From Sipunculus nudus (Eukaryota; Annelida; Sipuncula; Golfingiida; Sipunculidae), in NCBI GenBank assembly GCA_026874595.1, contig JAPPUL010000076.1:808001-872000 (forward strand): a stretch of DNA of 64,000 nt. The letters run 5' to 3'. The position numbers and the translations under genes were made by a program. How positions within the stretch are numbered: position 1 is the first letter of the stretch; the number at the start of each line of letters is the position of its first letter. The notes beneath the pieces are model-generated. The model had not been told where the DNA came from. It ran no database searches and worked only from the letters and a program-made list of their open reading frames with translations. Positions 46,109 through 54,907 of this stretch are shown piece by piece.

Positions 46109-47752
46109 ATGGATTTTATAAACATATTATTGTACGCAATACCTGGTCTTGCGTTTCTGGTGGTGATACACGAGCTAGGGCATTTATTATTTGCCAGGTG
46201 GACCGGGATAGGGGTTGAGGCGTTTGCAATATTTTTCGGCCGACCAATATATAGTTTCAAATGGAAGGGTATAGACTGGAGAGTGGGCTGGATACCGTTT
46301 GGAGGTTATTGTAAGATGAAGGGGCAAGAGGATTTCATAAAAGCAGAAGAGCTTAAGGGGGAGGCTGATGAATTTTATAGTAGGCCTGCTTGGGCACGCC
46401 TTTTAACAGTATTAGGCGGCCCAATATTTAATATATTATTAGGTTTGATCTTGGTTACGGGACTATTTTATTTTAATGGGGAGACAATATTCTTTAATGG
46501 ACCAATAAAGCTAAAAGATGGATATAAGGGATTATCTGAGTTACGAGATGGAGATATAATAGTATCAGTAGACGGTAAATCGGTGAATGAGAAGCTGTAT
46601 GGGCAAGAAGTTTCGACTTTGAATATGATAAGAAAACACATAGTGATAGATGGAATGGGTAATGATAGCTACAAACTTGGGGTAAGGCGAGTGGGGGAAG
46701 ATAAAGTTATATATATAAACTATCCATTTCACGAAGGGCTAATAAAAGGGGGGGAGCTTGGTTTTAGCATAGTTGGACAAAAAGGAGGAGGAGAAGTGGG
46801 AGGAGAAGTGGGAGAAGGGGGATATAGTGTTTTAGATAAACAAAATACTATATCAATAGGAGCCTTTAGCAGCGAAGACTCACCTGGTTATTTAGGAGGG
46901 CTTAAGAGGGGAGATATCATATTGTCAGTTGATGGACAGAAGGTAAATAGTATAGAGGACATATCAAATGTGTTAAACAGGGGAGTAATAAAAGAGCATA
47001 AGCTAAAGATATTACGTGGAGGGTTAGAAGGGAAGGAAGAGGTAAAGATTATAAGGCCGATGTTTCTTGTGCAGTTGAAGGATATCAAAGAAGGAGATAC
47101 AGTATATGAGCGTGGTTTTCGAGAAGGTGATATAATAAGTCAAATAGATGGACGTGAGATAGAAAGCCAGACAGTATTAAATGGCATTTTATCTGGGAGT
47201 GAGTCTAAAAAGACATATAACATAGAAGTGTTACGAGGGATAGAAAGAGTAGAATTATACGCAAGTGGAACTACGTTAAAGACATTTAACTTTGCAATAA
47301 AGCAAATTCTTGGAGTGCATCTAATAAATGGAGTACATAAATATTACACAGTATTAGAATCGATCCCACGTGGTATAGAAAAGACGTGGGTATTTATGAA
47401 GCTAACGATAGTGCAATTTAGTGTTTTACCAAAGATGGAGTTTGATACAGTAAAAGACAATGTAGCAGGGCCTATAGGGATATTCAAGAGGCTTGGGGAG
47501 TCGGCAGCATCTGGTTTTGCATCATACATGAATTTTGTAGCGATATTAAGTATATTACTTGGGGTTTTTAATTTGCTTCCGATACCGGCAGTGGACGGAG
47601 GGCATGTGGTATTGACGTTATACGAGATGATAAAGAGGAAGCCAGTAAGTCTAAAGGTAGTCCAGCGCTTCCAGTTAATAGGAGTATTTATAATAATATC
47701 GCTTGCAGTGCTAATAACAATAAACGACATACTAAAGATAGTGAGGGGTTAG
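46109..47752 (+). CDS. rseP: Site-2 metalloprotease RseP-like
   Basis: Intramembrane protease that releases anti-sigma factors and similar substrates. 547 residues. HELGH at residues 21-25 in the first TM supplies the zinc site, with NLLPIPAVDGGHV in the third core TM. Two PDZ-like domains lie between (about 145-185 and 260-310: GYLGGLKRGDIILSVDGQKV), followed by a third related stretch (GFREGDIISQIDGREI). A Gly-rich insertion GGGEVGGEVGEGG at about 225-240 looks like a slippage product. Start ATG 46109 with AGGAG just ahead. Confidence 0.93.
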   Translation: MDFINILLYAIPGLAFLVVIHELGHLLFARWTGIGVEAFAIFFGRPIYSFKWKGIDWRVGWIPFGGYCKMKGQEDFIKAEELKGEADEFYSRPAWARLLTVLGGPIFNILLGLILVTGLFYFNGETIFFNGPIKLKDGYKGLSELRDGDIIVSVDGKSVNEKLYGQEVSTLNMIRKHIVIDGMGNDSYKLGVRRVGEDKVIYINYPFHEGLIKGGELGFSIVGQKGGGEVGGEVGEGGYSVLDKQNTISIGAFSSEDSPGYLGGLKRGDIILSVDGQKVNSIEDISNVLNRGVIKEHKLKILRGGLEGKEEVKIIRPMFLVQLKDIKEGDTVYERGFREGDIISQIDGREIESQTVLNGILSGSESKKTYNIEVLRGIERVELYASGTTLKTFNFAIKQILGVHLINGVHKYYTVLESIPRGIEKTWVFMKLTIVQFSVLPKMEFDTVKDNVAGPIGIFKRLGESAASGFASYMNFVAILSILLGVFNLLPIPAVDGGHVVLTLYEMIKRKPVSLKVVQRFQLIGVFIIISLAVLITINDILKIVRG

Positions 47753-47858
47753 GGGGGTTAGGGGGTGAGATATAGATGAGGGAGATGCGGGATAGAGGGA
47801 TAAGGAGTGTGTAGGAAGGAGTTCCCTCGTCTTTTAGGATATTGGTGTTATGTTCAGG

Positions 47859-48071
47859 TTATTTATTGTGTTTATTAATAAATCTGGTAATATATATAAA
47901 ATAGATGACAAGAATAATTAAAACTAATGTAGAAGCAATAGCGATAGCAAGGTTCTCATAAGAATTTGTCTTTAAGAATAAAGAGAACTCCCAGTATGCA
48001 AGGAATAAAGCAAACAAGCCACCAGAGATGATAAGGGCCTGATGGAAACGCATTAAACTCATAAAAGCCAT
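47859..48071 (-). CDS. Small two-TM membrane protein
   Basis: 70 residues with two membrane helices: LIISGGLFALFLAYWEF and LAIAIASTLVLIILVIYFIYIT, and a basic C-terminus RFINKHNK. No family recognised. It stands alone on the minus strand between rseP and the M20 peptidase gene; the start is on the side that diverges from the peptidase gene. Both helices are strong, so a real gene is likely. Confidence 0.6.
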   Translation of the reverse strand: MAFMSLMRFHQALIISGGLFALFLAYWEFSLFLKTNSYENLAIAIASTLVLIILVIYFIYITRFINKHNK

Positions 48072-48200
48072 CCGAAGTAAATTAGATTTAAAAAAAACTA
48101 AATAATCTCTAAATAGTAAGCATATTGAATATACTATAATACAACAAATCGAAAAAATAAGGTAAAAAAAAGAGATTAGAATGCAAAAGAGGGGATAATT

Positions 48201-49511
48201 ATGGACATGCTAAAAGAAGCAAAAGCGTTAATAGAGATAGACTCAGTAAGTGGACATGGTAGTGTAGAGGTTGTAGAATATCTAAAAGGGCTTTTGCAAA
48301 GAAATGGTCTTCACGTGGAGGAACAAAAGACAGAATATAAAGGGGTTTTGCAAAAGAACCTAATAAGCCGCAAAGAGGGGAAGACAGGGGGAGAAGAGAT
48401 AATATTCAACACCCATCTTGACACAGTCCCAGGCGGAGATAAGAACAAATGGACCAAAACGTGCTTTAATCCATATAAATTGGAGATAGAAGGAGATAAG
48501 CTATATGGTCTTGGGAGCGCAGATGTAAAACTTGACTATTTGTGTAAACTACAGGCTCTAATAAAATATAAGGATAAGGAATTTAAGAATCATCTAACAT
48601 TGGTGGGCACCTTTGGGGAGGAGATAGGACTTATCGGGTGCGACTATTTTTTAAAATCGGGATATATAAGGGAGCCAAAATATGTCTTTGTGGGGGAGCC
48701 AACGGAATTGAATATAGTGCATGGTCATAAGGGGATGCTATCGATAATAATAAAGTTAAAATTTACTGAGCCTTCAGGATGGAAGGAAAAGGGAAGGAAG
48801 GTTGAATTTATAGGTAAGGCATGCCATAGTAGTACTCCTCAATATGGCGTATGTGCGATAAGAGCCTTAAGAGATTATCTTAAAGACTTAGCCTTTGGGG
48901 AGGAAATATATTATATAGAAGGGGGGCATGCAATAAACATAGTGCCGGATTATTGTTATGGGGTAATAGGGGAGAGTAAGAGTCAAGAGAATAAGGAGAT
49001 GCTTAAATCCTTTTTTAATTTAGTAGATAAATTTGAAGGAAGGATAAAAAGGCTTGAAGATAAGTCTTACGAACCGAGTTATGGGACAATAAACCTTGGA
49101 ATAATTAGGGTATTGGATGGGAGTTTAGAATGCGAGGCAACGATACGCACGATAGAAGAGGAGCAGACGCTAAAACATTTAAAGGAATTAGAGGAGGGGT
49201 TAAATGGGCTAGGAGGAGGTCTTGAAATACTATTAAACATATCGCCGATGTATACAAATGCAGATAGTGAGATAGTGAAGAAGGCAGTAAAGATAATGGA
49301 GGAGATAGGAGGAGGAGTTGTAGGAGGCAAGGTATTAAAGAAAGCAGGACTTACGGAGGGGACATTATATAATCGTTATGGAGGTGAGAGTATAATATAT
49401 GGTTCAGGGTCAGCTAAGAATATCCATATCCCGAATGAATATAATAGTTTTAAGCAGCTTTTAAAGAGCGTCTTATTTTATGAGAGGGTGATAGAGGAAT
49501 ATTGTCTTTGA
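48201..49511 (+). CDS. M20-family metallopeptidase (ArgE/DapE type)
   Basis: 436 residues. Di-zinc site pieces: FNTHLDTVPGG (first His and Asp), GLGSADVKLDYL (bridging Asp), GTFGEEIGLIG (catalytic Glu-Glu), VFVGEPTELNIVHGHKG, and a final zinc His probably in IHIPNEYNS. The dimerisation domain lies between. ArgE, DapE, carboxypeptidase or aminoacylase activity are all possible; the sequence does not decide. ATG 48201. Followed by a purine-rich spacer with GTTGATAAA three times (49589-49615) before dedA. Confidence 0.85.
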   Translation: MDMLKEAKALIEIDSVSGHGSVEVVEYLKGLLQRNGLHVEEQKTEYKGVLQKNLISRKEGKTGGEEIIFNTHLDTVPGGDKNKWTKTCFNPYKLEIEGDKLYGLGSADVKLDYLCKLQALIKYKDKEFKNHLTLVGTFGEEIGLIGCDYFLKSGYIREPKYVFVGEPTELNIVHGHKGMLSIIIKLKFTEPSGWKEKGRKVEFIGKACHSSTPQYGVCAIRALRDYLKDLAFGEEIYYIEGGHAINIVPDYCYGVIGESKSQENKEMLKSFFNLVDKFEGRIKRLEDKSYEPSYGTINLGIIRVLDGSLECEATIRTIEEEQTLKHLKELEEGLNGLGGGLEILLNISPMYTNADSEIVKKAVKIMEEIGGGVVGGKVLKKAGLTEGTLYNRYGGESIIYGSGSAKNIHIPNEYNSFKQLLKSVLFYERVIEEYCL

Positions 49512-49588
49512 ATATTGTCTTTAATATAGAGTAAAAGTTGCAGTAAGAGAGAAAGAGGGTTAAGAGAGAAAGATAGAGAGATAATAAG

Positions 49589-49615
49589 GTTGATAAAGTT
49601 GATAAAGTTGATAAA
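49589..49615 (+). repeat. 9-bp tandem repeat, three copies
   Basis: GTTGATAAA occurs three times without mismatch in the spacer before the dedA gene. A short slippage expansion; no function evident. Confidence 0.9.
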
Positions 49616-49660
49616 GAGAAAAAAAGAGAATTAGAGAGGATTAAAGAGAAAAAAAATATT

Positions 49661-50284
49661 ATGCTAGAAGAATTACTTGAGATAATAGAAGAACTTGCAG
49701 GAGAGAATAAAGAGCTTGCCTATATACTAATATTTATAAGCGCAATAGTAGAGAATCTATTTCCGCCGGTACCAGGAGACACAGTATTAGTATTCGCAGC
49801 ATTTTTGGTAGGGAAACAAGCACTAGATTTCGTATGGGTGTTGCTATCGACGACTTTAGGGAGCATAGTAGGATTTATGATATTGTTTTATCTTGCCTAT
49901 AGGTATGGTTTTGGACTATTTGCAAAGCTTAAATTAAAGTTTATAAAGGAAAGTCATATAGAGAAAACTAAGGATTGGTTTTCGCGCTATGGCTATATGG
50001 TAATATTAGGCAATAGGTTTTTATCTGGGTTAAGGAGCGTAATATCGATAGTAGCAGGGGTAGTAAAGTTAGATCCTATGAAGGTATTAGTGCTTGGATT
50101 TATAAGTGCCTTTATATGGAATTTGTTATTGTTGTACTTAGGGTATTTGATGGGAGAGAATTGGGAAGAGATAGTTTATTACGTAAAGCTTTATAGTCAA
50201 TGGGTATTTGTGATATTGGTTATTATAATAATTACAATTATATTGAAGAAGTATTTTAGAAAGAAAGAAAGATTTGAAGGATAG
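49661..50284 (+). CDS. DedA-family membrane protein
   Basis: 207 residues, normal for DedA/SNARE-associated proteins, which act in membrane lipid (undecaprenyl-phosphate or PE) translocation and membrane potential. Signature: ENLFPPVPGDTVLVFAAFLVG (re-entrant E/P region), SRYGYMVILGNRFLSGLRSVISIVAG and WNLLLLYLGYLMGENW. Four to five TM segments. ATG 49661. 325 bp before flgB. Confidence 0.92.
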   Translation: MLEELLEIIEELAGENKELAYILIFISAIVENLFPPVPGDTVLVFAAFLVGKQALDFVWVLLSTTLGSIVGFMILFYLAYRYGFGLFAKLKLKFIKESHIEKTKDWFSRYGYMVILGNRFLSGLRSVISIVAGVVKLDPMKVLVLGFISAFIWNLLLLYLGYLMGENWEEIVYYVKLYSQWVFVILVIIIITIILKKYFRKKERFEG

Positions 50285-50609
50285 ATATTTGGATGATAGA
50301 AATGTGTAGTCTTGCTAAATAGATTATGTAGAGATTAAAAAGATTAAAAAGATTAAGAAATTAAAAGCTAATAAAGTATGTGGTTCTGCAGGGAAAGATA
50401 AATTAAGAGAAGGCAAAGATGCGGTATGCCTCTAATAAAAAAGATATAAAGTCATAATTTATTAATATAAAATAATAACTAACCGACAAAGCAAAAGGTA
50501 GCCTATATAAGGATATAGGTAGATACGTGTAAAGGGATAGAAAAGTAGTTTAACGAGAGTGAATGATGGGATTAGGAATATTTGTGAATGTTTAAAGGAG
50601 AATAAAAAG
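50285..50609. promoter_or_regulatory. Leader region of the flagellar operon
   Basis: 325 bp that must contain the flgB-operon promoter. AGATTAAAA is repeated three times (about 50333-50356). A TATAAA-like -10 near 50467 lacks a -35. I see no clear sigma28 box. The longer frame into flgB from 50559 is not the gene start, see flgB. Confidence 0.4.
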
Positions 50610-51014
50610 ATGGTAGAAATAAAAGGGTTATTGGCAAAGGCGATGACAGCAGAGAGTTTGCGGCATACGGTAATAAGTAATAACATAGCGAATGTAAACA
50701 CACCATATTTCAAAAGAAGTGATATAAAGTTTGAAAGTGAATTAAAGCGAGCATTAAATAGTCAAAAGAGTCCCTATCCGATAAAGGCACTAATGACAGA
50801 TAGAAGACACATACCGTTCCACCAGCCAAAAGATATAAATAAGGTACACCCGAAAATAAACCTTGAATACGAGACATCCTACAGAAATGATAAAAACAAC
50901 GTAGATATAGATAAAGAGATGGTGGATGTTGCAAAATCGAGTTTGAGATATAATGCCTACGCATCGATATTAGGTAGATATTTCAAGAAAATGAATATGG
51001 TGCTAAGGGGTTAG
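50610..51014 (+). CDS. flgB: Flagellar basal-body rod protein FlgB
   Basis: Proximal rod subunit. 134 residues from ATG 50610, which has AAAGGAG nine bases ahead; the longer frame from 50559 adds 17 residues that are not family-like. The motif RHTVISNNIANVNTPYFKRSDIKFE is the rod/hook N-terminal signature. The C-terminal helix (SSLRYNAYASILGRYFKKMN) pairs with it. Opens the flagellar operon that continues to the right edge. Confidence 0.95.
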   Translation: MVEIKGLLAKAMTAESLRHTVISNNIANVNTPYFKRSDIKFESELKRALNSQKSPYPIKALMTDRRHIPFHQPKDINKVHPKINLEYETSYRNDKNNVDIDKEMVDVAKSSLRYNAYASILGRYFKKMNMVLRG

Positions 51015-51094
51015 AGTAATGGTAGTTAGTAGGGGATGGAAATAGATAGTATAAATTGGGAATATGATATTGTGGATATAAGAGGTAATACAAA

Positions 51095-51547
51095 ATGTTT
51101 GAATCGTTACAAATAGGAGCATCAGGTTTAACGGCTCAAAGGCTTAGAATGGATATAATATCCAACAACATAGCGAATGTAAACACAACTAGAACGACGG
51201 AGGGAGGAGCCTTTAGACGAAGCATGGCAATATTAAGGCCGAGGTCCGAGAAGTATAGTTTCAAATCGCATTTCTTACCAAAGGCCTTAGAGAACGAGCT
51301 TGGTAGCGGGGTACGAGTAGTGCAGGTGGTAAAGGATCAAAAGCCGCTAAGGTTAAAATACGATCCTGAACATCCGGATGCCTTAAGGGTTGGTCCCAAG
51401 CGAGGATATGTTGAGTTGCCGAATGTAAACATAGTAGAAGAGATGGTAGACATGATATCAGCGACACGAGCCTACGAAGCAAATGCGACTTTAATAAATT
51501 CTAGTAAACAGATGTTCCACAGGGCGCTTGATATAGGTGCAAGGTAG
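51095..51547 (+). CDS. flgC: Flagellar basal-body rod protein FlgC
   Basis: 150 residues, family length. N-terminus GASGLTAQRLRMDIISNNIAN, C-terminus NIVEEMVDMISATRAYEANATLINSSKQMF, both classic FlgC. 80 bp after flgB. Confidence 0.95.
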   Translation: MFESLQIGASGLTAQRLRMDIISNNIANVNTTRTTEGGAFRRSMAILRPRSEKYSFKSHFLPKALENELGSGVRVVQVVKDQKPLRLKYDPEHPDALRVGPKRGYVELPNVNIVEEMVDMISATRAYEANATLINSSKQMFHRALDIGAR

Positions 51548-51609
51548 GATGTAGGATATGGTAGGGATTATACTTTATGGTTTTGTTAAGCAAAAGGGAG
51601 TAAAAAGCT

Positions 51610-51924
51610 ATGGATATAAAGCTAATAAATAATGAATTAAATGGACTTAGGTTAATTGGGCGAGAGGGTGATGGATTGGGGGTTGGGGATGTTAGGAATA
51701 AGGGAGAGAGTTTTAGGGAAGTATTTTTTGGAGCGTTAAAGAATGTAAATAGTTTACAGGTGGATGCAGACAAGGCGGTCGAGAAGATGATAGTTGAGCC
51801 TGGGAGTATAAATATCCATGAAGTAACGACATTATTAAGTCAAGCAGAGATGGCGCTATCGATGACAAAAGTGGTAACAGATCGAGTAGTGCAAGCATAT
51901 AGAGAGATAACGAACTTGAGGTAA
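51610..51924 (+). CDS. fliE: Flagellar hook-basal body protein FliE
   Basis: 104 residues. The C-terminal half carries the FliE pattern (VNSLQVDADKAVEKMI, NIHEVTTLLSQAEMALSMTKVVTDRVVQAYREI). Connects the MS ring to the rod. 62 bp after flgC. A 17-bp tandem duplication follows the stop (51944-51977). Confidence 0.93.
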   Translation: MDIKLINNELNGLRLIGREGDGLGVGDVRNKGESFREVFFGALKNVNSLQVDADKAVEKMIVEPGSINIHEVTTLLSQAEMALSMTKVVTDRVVQAYREITNLR

Positions 51925-51943
51925 AGAGTAGTTGGCTAGGTGG

Positions 51944-51977
51944 TTGGATAGTGAAGGTAGTTGGATAGTGAAGGTAG
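51944..51977 (+). repeat. 17-bp tandem repeat, two copies
   Basis: TTGGATAGTGAAGGTAG occurs twice head to tail between fliE and fliF. Confidence 0.9.
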
Positions 51978-52029
51978 AGTAAATAAAGTAGAAAAACTAA
52001 AAGAATAAGCATTATCCTGGAGGGGATGC

Positions 52030-53739
52030 ATGCCTGAATTTTTGAGAAAGCTAAAAGATAGTGTAAAAGCAGTAATAGGCAAAACGAGTTTAACCCAGAA
52101 GGTAATAATAGGGGGAGTTTTTGTTTTAACAATAGTAGCATTAGTGTTTTTGGTAATGTACTCTGCAAAAGAGGAACGGGTATTATTGTACAAAAGCGGG
52201 TTAACGAAGCCAGATTACAAACGAGTTAAAACAAACCTAGACGGGCTTGGAGTAAGTTACACAACGTCGTCAGACGAGCGATACATATACGTATCAAACG
52301 AAGAGGAGGCAACAAGGCTAAGAGCAAAACTTGGTTATGAGGGTGTGGTACGAGATGTAAAGGGGTTTGAACTTTTTGACAATCCAGTCTTTTCGACAAC
52401 GGATTTTGAGAGGAAAGTAAACTTAAGACGAGCGATAACGGGTAATATATCAAGACATCTTGAAGCACTAGATGACATAGAGAAAGCAGATGTAACGATA
52501 TCGTTTGGTGAGAACGTGCCATTATTCTTACGAGAGATAGAAGATAGTCCGATAACGGCATCGGTAGTAATAACGCCATCGCCAAATTCGGATATAGATG
52601 AGAATAAGAATAAGATACGCGGGATAAGAGATTTAATAGCAAAAGGAGTAGCACGGTTAAAGAAAGAGAATGTTATAATAATGAATCACCGTGGAGTAGT
52701 ACTTACAGACTTAATAGAAGTATCAAGTTCTGATGAGTCAATAAGTTCAGCAAAGGAACAACTTCGTGTAATGGAAAAGATAAGACAAAGGTACGGCAAA
52801 GAGATACGACAGATACTTAGAAAGACTTATACAGATGATAGATACGAGTTTACAATAAACTTGAGTTTAAATTGGGACAGAGAACACAAAAGCATCACAA
52901 AGATATTGCCAACAGAGCTTGAAGAGGATAATCCAGACACACCATATAGTGAAAGGAAAGTGCTGCCCAAAATAGCAGTAAGCCGTCAAAAGACAAAAGA
53001 GACCTTTAAAGGGCCGTCTTATATACCGGAGGGGCCTGCAGGGGTTGAGCCTAATGTAGGGCCTGGGATGAAAGAGTTAGTAGATAGATATTCAGATTAT
53101 ACAAAAGAGACGGTAATAGAGAATAACAAGACGGGAGAGGAGATAAGTGATAATCAAAAGGCGCCCTACACTGTGGAGAGGGTTAGTATAGCGGTTGTAA
53201 TAGATGAGCCATACGATTTTGAACGTGATGAAGAAGGGAGGATAAAGCTTTTAAATGGGCGAGTGGTGCCAATGTACGAGGAGATAGAAGCAAGACAGAT
53301 AAAGACTTTAGAGAACACATTAAAAGGAGCTTTACCGTATAAATCAAGGAATAAGTTAGTAAAAGTTAGTGTAATAAGGTTTGACAGGAAGGCGGAATTT
53401 GAGGAACTAGGTGAAAGTCTTCGTTCTGAGCAGATGCTGCGAGATTTAGTAATGTATGGAGCGTTAGGATTAATTGGCTTAATATTGTTGATCTTGTTGA
53501 TAAGGTTCATAATGCGTGAGGTAGATGCAAGGCGGCGGTTGAAGGAAGAGCGTTTAATGTTAGAACAGCAGGCGATGCGGGATGCAGCAATAAGGGCGGC
53601 GGAGAGTGAAGGCTTGGCCCTTGATATGCTACCTGAAGACAAGGCAAGGCTTGAGATGCAAGAGAACGCGATAATTCTTGCACGAGAGAAGCCGGAGGAT
53701 GTAGCACAACTTATAAGGACCTGGATTCTGGAGGAGTAA
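52030..53739 (+). CDS. fliF: Flagellar MS-ring protein FliF
   Basis: 569 residues. TM1 is about 31-50 (IIGGVFVLTIVALVFLVMYS); YscJ/FliF domain with VSNEEEATRLRAKLGYEG and FERKVNLRRAITGNISRHLE; TM2 about 473-495 (LIGLILLILLIRFIMREVD). The cytosolic tail ends EKPEDVAQLIRTWILEE, the FliG-binding peptide, so a FliG must exist, although no fliG follows. Start ATG 52030 with GGAGGGG five bases ahead; an ATG at 52026 is in another frame. Confidence 0.95.
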   Translation: MPEFLRKLKDSVKAVIGKTSLTQKVIIGGVFVLTIVALVFLVMYSAKEERVLLYKSGLTKPDYKRVKTNLDGLGVSYTTSSDERYIYVSNEEEATRLRAKLGYEGVVRDVKGFELFDNPVFSTTDFERKVNLRRAITGNISRHLEALDDIEKADVTISFGENVPLFLREIEDSPITASVVITPSPNSDIDENKNKIRGIRDLIAKGVARLKKENVIIMNHRGVVLTDLIEVSSSDESISSAKEQLRVMEKIRQRYGKEIRQILRKTYTDDRYEFTINLSLNWDREHKSITKILPTELEEDNPDTPYSERKVLPKIAVSRQKTKETFKGPSYIPEGPAGVEPNVGPGMKELVDRYSDYTKETVIENNKTGEEISDNQKAPYTVERVSIAVVIDEPYDFERDEEGRIKLLNGRVVPMYEEIEARQIKTLENTLKGALPYKSRNKLVKVSVIRFDRKAEFEELGESLRSEQMLRDLVMYGALGLIGLILLILLIRFIMREVDARRRLKEERLMLEQQAMRDAAIRAAESEGLALDMLPEDKARLEMQENAIILAREKPEDVAQLIRTWILEE

Positions 53740-53909
53740 AAGCTGCTTTAGTAAAAGCTTTTAAATGAGAGTTGTTAATATAGTTTTGGAATGTATGTTT
53801 TTATATAGCTGGATAATATAAATGGCTAGATAATGTAATGAGAATATAAGGTAGTAAAATGAGTAAATGAGAGTTGAAGACAAGTTGAAGACAAGTTGGA
53901 GAATAGCTA
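53740..53909. other. Spacer where fliG is expected
   Basis: 170 bp with no ORF. In other spirochaetes fliG stands between fliF and fliH. I find no FliG remnant in any frame. An 11-bp unit (GTTGAAGACAA) is duplicated at 53873-53894, just before fliH. Confidence 0.8.
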
Positions 53910-54854
53910 ATGGCTAAGAATATATTTAAAAGGATATCAGTAAAGGATTTAGGGAAACCTCTTAAGGTGCGGACGAGTTTTTTTGATGTACTTGGGGAGA
54001 CAGGGGAAGTAGGGGGGGAGGAGGATATTAAGGGTTCTGGGGTAGTGGATATGGTAGTGGATGGAGTTGATGCTGTGGCTGATGAGAGTTTAGAAGATGA
54101 GATATCGCGTAAAGAGCGAGAACTTGAGGATGACATAGAGAAGAAGAGGGCAGAATTCGAGCAAGAGATAGAGAAGACGAAGACGGAAGCAGAGAACTTT
54201 GCATTTGCGAAGATAAAGGAGTCAACAGAACTATACGAGGCGAAGTTAAGTGAAGCAGATGCCCTTTCAACGAAGCGTCTTGAGGATACAGAACTTGAGG
54301 CAAATAAGATAATGGAAGAGGCGCAGAAGAAGGCACAAAATCTTGAGTCCCAAGCGTATGAAAAGGGCTTTAAGGAGGGGCAGGAGACGGGCTTTAAAGA
54401 AGGGCAAGAAGAGATTGAACGGGTAACAGAAAGACTTAATGTGGTGCTGTCAACAGCAATAAAGAAGCGAAGCCAGATAGTAGAGGAGACAGAGGGCCAG
54501 ATAATAGATATAGTGCTTACGATAGCGAGAAAGGTAGTAAAGTCGATATCAGAAACTCAAAAGCGAGTAGTATATGATAATATAACGGAAGCATTAAGTA
54601 AGCTAAAGGGTCGAACAGAGGTTACGATACGGGTTAATACACAAGACTTACAAATGACAACAAAACACAAGAAAGAGTTTATCCAGATGCTAGAAGGGAT
54701 AGATCATGTAAAGATACTAGAAGATAATTCAGTAGAGAAGGGGGGGTGTTATATAAGCACGGATTTCGGGACAGTGGATGCACGAATATCGACGCAGTTA
54801 TCGGAGATAGAGGAACAGATAAGGAAGCTGAGTCCCCAAAGGGAAGAGCTTTAG
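53910..54854 (+). CDS. fliH: Flagellar assembly protein FliH
   Basis: Regulator of the FliI ATPase and part of the spirochaete export spokes. 314 residues. The long charged coiled coil (SRKERELEDDIEKKRAEFEQ, to about residue 150) includes YEKGFKEGQETGFKEGQEE, the FliH GxxxG-like repeats. The C-terminal globular part has VLTIARKVVKSIS and VEKGGCYISTDFGTVDARISTQ, both conserved. Follows a 170-bp gap left by fliG. Ends 53 bp before fliI. Confidence 0.93.
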   Translation: MAKNIFKRISVKDLGKPLKVRTSFFDVLGETGEVGGEEDIKGSGVVDMVVDGVDAVADESLEDEISRKERELEDDIEKKRAEFEQEIEKTKTEAENFAFAKIKESTELYEAKLSEADALSTKRLEDTELEANKIMEEAQKKAQNLESQAYEKGFKEGQETGFKEGQEEIERVTERLNVVLSTAIKKRSQIVEETEGQIIDIVLTIARKVVKSISETQKRVVYDNITEALSKLKGRTEVTIRVNTQDLQMTTKHKKEFIQMLEGIDHVKILEDNSVEKGGCYISTDFGTVDARISTQLSEIEEQIRKLSPQREEL

Positions 54855-54907
54855 GCAGGTATTTTGTAATAAAGTGCTTTTATAAAGTGGTTTTAAGGAA
54901 AAGAAGT

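Noticed and set aside
50460-50500. Sigma28-type promoter before flgB (AACCGACAA resembling GCCGATAA)
   Set aside because: The TAAA element lies at the wrong distance (10 rather than 15 bases) and the -10 has mismatches.
54746-54907. Extended N-terminus of fliI overlapping fliH
   Set aside because: The extra residues come from the fliH frame shadow, and ATG 54908 has its own ribosome site and a family-like start.
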